From: Bacteroidales bacterium
GTDB taxonomy: Bacteria > Bacteroidota > Bacteroidia > Bacteroidales > UBA932
NCBI GenBank assembly: GCA_004552615.1
Contig: SFNZ01000071.1
Span: 1 to 9,460, forward strand
Reading direction: 5' to 3'
DNA: 9,460 bases
The position numbers were made by a program, and so were the translations under genes. The notes under the pieces were generated by a model. It searched no databases. It had not been told where the DNA came from and saw nothing but the letters and a program-made list of their open reading frames with translations. Shown in pieces: positions 6,035-9,460 of the stretch (its first letter is position 1; every line of letters begins with the position of its first letter).

Positions 6035-6937
6035 CTATTTGGACATTTTGCTTATCAATATCTTAGGATAGTTGGTACATATAGCCTTCATTGATGACGA
6101 GTTCGTGATGTAGTAATCCATCGTGGACTCGTCATCGGCATTATATACGCTCAAAGCGATTCCTGCTTTCCGGAACTCGTCTATGGTCCTGTCTCCTCCT
6201 CCCTGGTTCATGTAGGTGGTCGACATGTTGGCCCATCCGTAGCCACGCGACTGATATACGGAGGCTGCGCTGTTGCTCATCCATCCGATTTCGACGCCTG
6301 CTGCCCTGGCATAATTGAAGGACGATGCCATCACTGTAGCATTGCCGGTGCAGATGAATTCCACGAAATTCTGCGCCTTCTTCTCCGATATTATCTCGCA
6401 GGCTCTCCGGCAGGCGTTGATAGGATATTGCGTCAGAGTGGACGGACTTGTAATGTTCTTGATGTCCAACCACAGGCGGGTGCAGCTGCCCTCCTTCATC
6501 ACCTCGTCGAGATATTCCTCAAGCGTCGGGATGCTCTCTCCGTTTGTCAGGTTTCCCTTTGCGCGGATTTCCTGAAGAGTGGCTTCCCATGGGTAAAGGC
6601 CGTTGATTTTGCACTCAGCATCGGCATGTGCCACTATGACATTGTCATCCTTTGTCCAGTATATGTCGCATTCGGAAGCATAGCATTTCAGGCTCATGGC
6701 ATATTGGAGGGCTGCGATGGAATTGTCCGGAAAACCGACTCCGGCTTCCGTTGATCCGCCCCGGTGGGCCACTACGATATTTCCTCCGTCAAGTGGCTTC
6801 AGCCCTGTCTCCCCGCCTTCCGGAGTCTCCGGCTCATCCGGCCATACCGGATAAGGCTGTGTCTCGTCTTTGTCGCAGGCAGCCAGGATGAAAAGCCCGG
6901 CCGCCAGCGAAAAAATAGTTCTTGCAAATGTCTTCAT
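6035..6937 (-). CDS. Glycerophosphodiester phosphodiesterase family lipoprotein
   Basis: Glycerophosphodiesterases split glycerophosphodiesters into glycerol 3-phosphate and an alcohol. This 300-residue protein has a lipoprotein signal ending in LAAC (C21), followed by DKDE, which fits the K-(D/E)2 surface-export signal described for Bacteroidota lipoproteins; outer-surface display is therefore inferred. A Pro/Glu-rich linker (about 26-50) leads to the catalytic TIM-barrel domain. The family signature HR-x(n)-E-x-D-x(n)-H is complete: H58-R59, E89, D91 and H104. The IPTLEEYL segment (136-143) and the C-terminal strand ending near ICTNYPKIL are also typical. Two conserved acidic positions carry Asp instead of Glu: D71 in the PENT-like motif (here PDNS) and D158 in the LEIK-like metal-ligand strand (here LDIK). 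The charge is kept, so activity is plausible, though substrate preference could differ. The start codon overlaps the stop of the upstream gene by one base, indicating translational coupling. Confidence 0.9.
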   Translation of the reverse strand: MKTFARTIFSLAAGLFILAACDKDETQPYPVWPDEPETPEGGETGLKPLDGGNIVVAHRGGSTEAGVGFPDNSIAALQYAMSLKCYASECDIYWTKDDNVIVAHADAECKINGLYPWEATLQEIRAKGNLTNGESIPTLEEYLDEVMKEGSCTRLWLDIKNITSPSTLTQYPINACRRACEIISEKKAQNFVEFICTGNATVMASSFNYARAAGVEIGWMSNSAASVYQSRGYGWANMSTTYMNQGGGDRTIDEFRKAGIALSVYNADDESTMDYYITNSSSMKAICTNYPKILISKMSK

Positions 6938-9006
6938 TACTTCTGCTGATTTGTTTTATAATTGCGGACGCATCTGAACGGCAGGATTGCATTTCCGTTG
7001 TCCACGTATGTGGCCTCGGTGTAGCTTGAGTTGTGGTTCTTTATGACCACGTTCATCCTGAACGCCCTCTTGTCCGTTGTGTAGAGAGGAATCCACATCT
7101 GGCACCTCAGTCCCGCCATCTGATATCCCTGCTTCATGTAACGGAATCCGAGAGGATAGTAATTGAATCCGAACTCGTCAGCGCCGTCAGAGATATTGTT
7201 GTAGGTGGCTCCGGTCCAGTATTCGGTATTCCTCAGCCATGCTGCAAGATTGCCGATTCCGCGGGCCGAAACTTCTTTGTCGCCTGTTCCTCCGGTTCCG
7301 GAAGCGGTAGTGAGCTGCTTGTAGGTACACTGGGACTCGAGTACCTTGAAAGTATGTCCTTCGGATGCCTGGCTTGCGGCATAGGCTATGTCCAGCCAGT
7401 CTGAAAGATTGGCGATATGCCAGCCGTAAGGGCAGATTCCCTGTACCTGCATGGTGACCATAGGGTGTGCCTTCTCATCGGCTTCATTGTCACCGGTGAA
7501 GCCTCCCGGATTGGAAATGTATTCGAGTGTTATTTCGTCTCCTACCGCATCGGTGATGACCGAGCCGGCCGTCCAGCCTTCAGGGAATGTCTGGTTGATC
7601 TTGTTGTCAAGACCCCATGTCGGAGTTCCGGTAATGATTTCGGAATAAGCGTAGATACGGCCGTGAGTGTCGTCACCCTGGAGCTGTCCTCCGATTTCGG
7701 CCTCTTCGTAAGCCATGTTGAGCCTGCTTGCGTCATCCCAGCTCTGCGGCATTACGCTGTCGCTTGAATAACCTCCTGTGGCAGTTGCTGCGGAAGGTAC
7801 CATGCGCGCGCCGAGTTTAGGGATTATGCCGCCTCCGTCCCAGCGCATGTGTTCCACCATCCACTCTTTCATCGTCCCGTCACGGGCAATGAATGACTTG
7901 GTCCTGTACTTGGACAGTTCTTCGTCCGGCATGCAGTTGTTGGTGGTTATCCTCTCCCATGTCCAGGTCATGTCGTTGAAGTTCACGGTGAGATTGCGCA
8001 TTCCGTCAACGTCGATTTCAGGTCCTTCCGGAAGGGCGGATGACGCGCTCTCCACCTTCGCCACGGTTCCGTCCTTGGCAAGTGCGAAATATGGATATGC
8101 AAATGTGCGCGAATCCATGTTGAAGAGTACCTTGTTCGCCCCGTCCGCTGCATTCATGAAATAACCCTTGACGGAGTGGAGTCCTTTCTCGATCTTGGTC
8201 ATCTGTACAGCCCCGGCAATGTCAAGCCCGGAAGCCGAAGAACCGTACATATAATAGTATTCGTCTGCGGCAAGCTGGGTGACAGGTATCCTGAGGGTGT
8301 CCGTGCTTGTGTCAGGCGAGCCGACGATCACGAGGAATACCGCATTGCGGACATTGTCCTTGTCGGTCCATGCGGAGGCCTTGAGATCCACGCTTCCGCT
8401 TTCCGTTGCCGACCATTCCAGCCATCCTGAAGAAGTTCCTTCGTATTCGGCATCGAATAAATATTCGTCTCCCATGTTGGTTGTATATGCAATAGTCTGC
8501 TCTCCGCCTGCCGCGATGAATTCGATGTCTTTCACGTTTGAGCTGACAGAAGCGTCAGCCTTTTCGCCGAGCTGGCTGAAAGTGAATGCCCTGGTTGTCC
8601 CGTCCTGGGCCGTCACGGTGATGGTGAAATAGCGGCGGTATTCCGGATTGGGCTGAACTGTAACGTTCAGGCCTTTCTCTGTGACCGGCCTGGAGTCACC
8701 TTCATATGTTCCTATGAAATCAGTAATCACATCGGCTTTTGTGACCGTGGCGCAGCCTTTCGGGTCATCCACCTCGAAATCCCAGTCGAGTTTGTTTATC
8801 TTGTTGCCCTGGACTATGGTCACGGCTGTCTGCCAGTTGTATTCCCCGTCCGGAGTAGTTCCGTCTGAAGCGAACTGGACAGGCTCCCGGGCAATGGAGA
8901 TCCTCGTTGAGGAATCTATCATTGACGACTCTATGCTGTCACTGCAGCCGGCTGCAGCGAGGAGTGCAAGGAGTATCGGTGTATGTAATGAAAATCTGTT
9001 GTTCAT
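6937..9006 (-). CDS. Multidomain SusE/F-position lipoprotein (BACON/FISUMP-like)
   Basis: This 689-residue lipoprotein lies directly downstream of susD, where SusE/SusF-type surface ligand-binding proteins are usually encoded. The signal peptide ends in AAGC (C21). Residues about 34-146 look like an Ig-type beta domain. About 150-246 resembles a BACON domain, ending in the typical RIPVTQLA strand. About 247-352 (YYMYGSS..., YFALAKDGTVAKVE, LTVNFNDMTWTW) resembles the small beta domains of SusE/SusF. The C-terminal part, about 360-686, fits the Fibrobacter succinogenes major paralogous (FISUMP) type, with GRIYAYSE (449-456), CPYGWHIANLSDW (525-537) and the closing PFRCVRN (676-682). No catalytic motif is seen, so a binding role at the outer surface is inferred. 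It starts 23 bp after susD and its TAA overlaps the next ATG, so all three genes form one operon. Domain assignments are by eye; the middle domain is the least certain. Confidence 0.8.
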   Translation of the reverse strand: MNNRFSLHTPILLALLAAAGCSDSIESSMIDSSTRISIAREPVQFASDGTTPDGEYNWQTAVTIVQGNKINKLDWDFEVDDPKGCATVTKADVITDFIGTYEGDSRPVTEKGLNVTVQPNPEYRRYFTITVTAQDGTTRAFTFSQLGEKADASVSSNVKDIEFIAAGGEQTIAYTTNMGDEYLFDAEYEGTSSGWLEWSATESGSVDLKASAWTDKDNVRNAVFLVIVGSPDTSTDTLRIPVTQLAADEYYYMYGSSASGLDIAGAVQMTKIEKGLHSVKGYFMNAADGANKVLFNMDSRTFAYPYFALAKDGTVAKVESASSALPEGPEIDVDGMRNLTVNFNDMTWTWERITTNNCMPDEELSKYRTKSFIARDGTMKEWMVEHMRWDGGGIIPKLGARMVPSAATATGGYSSDSVMPQSWDDASRLNMAYEEAEIGGQLQGDDTHGRIYAYSEIITGTPTWGLDNKINQTFPEGWTAGSVITDAVGDEITLEYISNPGGFTGDNEADEKAHPMVTMQVQGICPYGWHIANLSDWLDIAYAASQASEGHTFKVLESQCTYKQLTTASGTGGTGDKEVSARGIGNLAAWLRNTEYWTGATYNNISDGADEFGFNYYPLGFRYMKQGYQMAGLRCQMWIPLYTTDKRAFRMNVVIKNHNSSYTEATYVDNGNAILPFRCVRNYKTNQQK

Positions 9007-9029
9007 GTTCTTGGAATATTAATGTTGAT

Positions 9030-9460
9030 TTAGCTCCATCCTTCGGTCTGCACCAGTTTGTGGTTCTTGTTCCTTGCTGAAGCGCTGATAGGCCAGAGCA
9101 GGATGTTCGGGTTGGTTGCCTGTTTCTCTTTCAGTGAAGGATTGATGTCCCAGATTTTTCCGAGGCGGATGAGCGCCCACCAGATGACTCCTTCGGCAGG
9201 GAATTCCAGCAGGTATTCGTCCGTCAGGGCGTTCAGGACAGCGTCGCGGGTGGCATCAGTATAGAAATTGTCAGTCCCGTAAGCTCTTCTCGCTATGATG
9301 TTGAGGGAGGCGAGTGCCCCTGCATAGTCTTTCTTGTAATATTTGAGCTCTGCGTCCATCATCACGGCAAGGGCATATCTGTAATAGAGCAGGTCGCAGT
9401 CTGCTATGACCGGTTTCTTGGACATGTCCCCGAGGAATTTGTTGGGCCATGTAAGTTCCT
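9030..9460 (-). CDS. SusD-family nutrient-binding lipoprotein, 3' end only
   Basis: The reading frame stays open to the right edge, so only the last 142 residues are visible; the methionine encoded at 9425 is internal, not the start. The segment matches the C-terminus of SusD/RagB proteins: the TPR-like helix pair YRYALAVMMDAELKYYKKDY plus ALASLNIIARRA, the 'DEYLLEFPAEGVIWWALIRLGKI' type of region in which the family has ER..EL..EG.RW.DL, and the closing LLWPISASARNKNHKLVQTEGW, corresponding to the usual LWPIP...I..NP.L.QN.GY. SusD proteins sit as lids on a SusC TonB-dependent transporter in the outer membrane and capture the ligand. A susC gene is expected just upstream, beyond the window. 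The usual Glu-Arg of the 'ER..E' motif appears as D-E here, a modest divergence. Confidence 0.92.
   Translation of the reverse strand, partial: ELTWPNKFLGDMSKKPVIADCDLLYYRYALAVMMDAELKYYKKDYAGALASLNIIARRAYGTDNFYTDATRDAVLNALTDEYLLEFPAEGVIWWALIRLGKIWDINPSLKEKQATNPNILLWPISASARNKNHKLVQTEGWS

Noticed and set aside
7033..8632. Plus-strand frames of 110-130 codons opposite the large lipoprotein gene
   Set aside because: They are antisense to a gene with a signal peptide, recognisable domain ends and operon coupling, and they show no signal, motif or promoter of their own.
9030..9425. A complete small gene starting at the ATG at 9425
   Set aside because: The same frame continues open to the window edge and reads as SusD sequence throughout, so this is the 3' end of a larger gene.

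Overview
The window looks like chromosomal DNA from a member of the Bacteroidota, most likely a gut-type Bacteroidales. Three things point there: a SusD-family protein and several lipoproteins with Bacteroidota-type signals, BACON and Fibrobacter-paralogous (FISUMP) type domains, and gene leaders that are A/T-rich without Shine-Dalgarno sequences and carry TAnnTTTG-like -7 boxes. Base composition is moderate, roughly half G+C by eye. No rRNA, tRNA, insertion sequence, CRISPR array or phage gene was seen. The species cannot be named from the sequence alone.

Left part (1-1960). A GC-rich hairpin of unknown role lies at the edge, followed by a clear rho-independent terminator (minus strand) and pckA, the ATP-dependent phosphoenolpyruvate carboxykinase, on the minus strand. 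A 249-bp divergent intergenic region separates pckA from recQ. It carries two mirror-image -7-like boxes and a separate operator-like inverted repeat.

Middle part (1961-5994, plus strand). A RecQ-family helicase with an unusual domain order is followed by a small double helix-hairpin-helix protein of the DUF4332 type. A strong terminator comes next. After it lies a YfbK-like lipoprotein with a von Willebrand A domain and an intact metal-site (MIDAS) motif.

Right part (5972-9460, minus strand). One operon enters from beyond the right edge: the 3' end of a susD gene, a 689-residue multidomain lipoprotein (Ig/BACON-like, SusE/F-like and FISUMP-like parts), and a lipoprotein glycerophosphodiester phosphodiesterase. 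The last two genes overlap by one base. The operon ends at a terminator buried in the 3' end of the convergent VWA gene. By analogy with other SusCD loci, the SusC/SusD pair would import a ligand that the large lipoprotein helps bind at the cell surface, while the phosphodiesterase cuts glycerophosphodiester bonds. Plausible ligands are deacylated phospholipid head groups or glycerol-phosphate polymers such as teichoic acids. This operon is the most interesting part of the window. The substrate is inferred, not shown.
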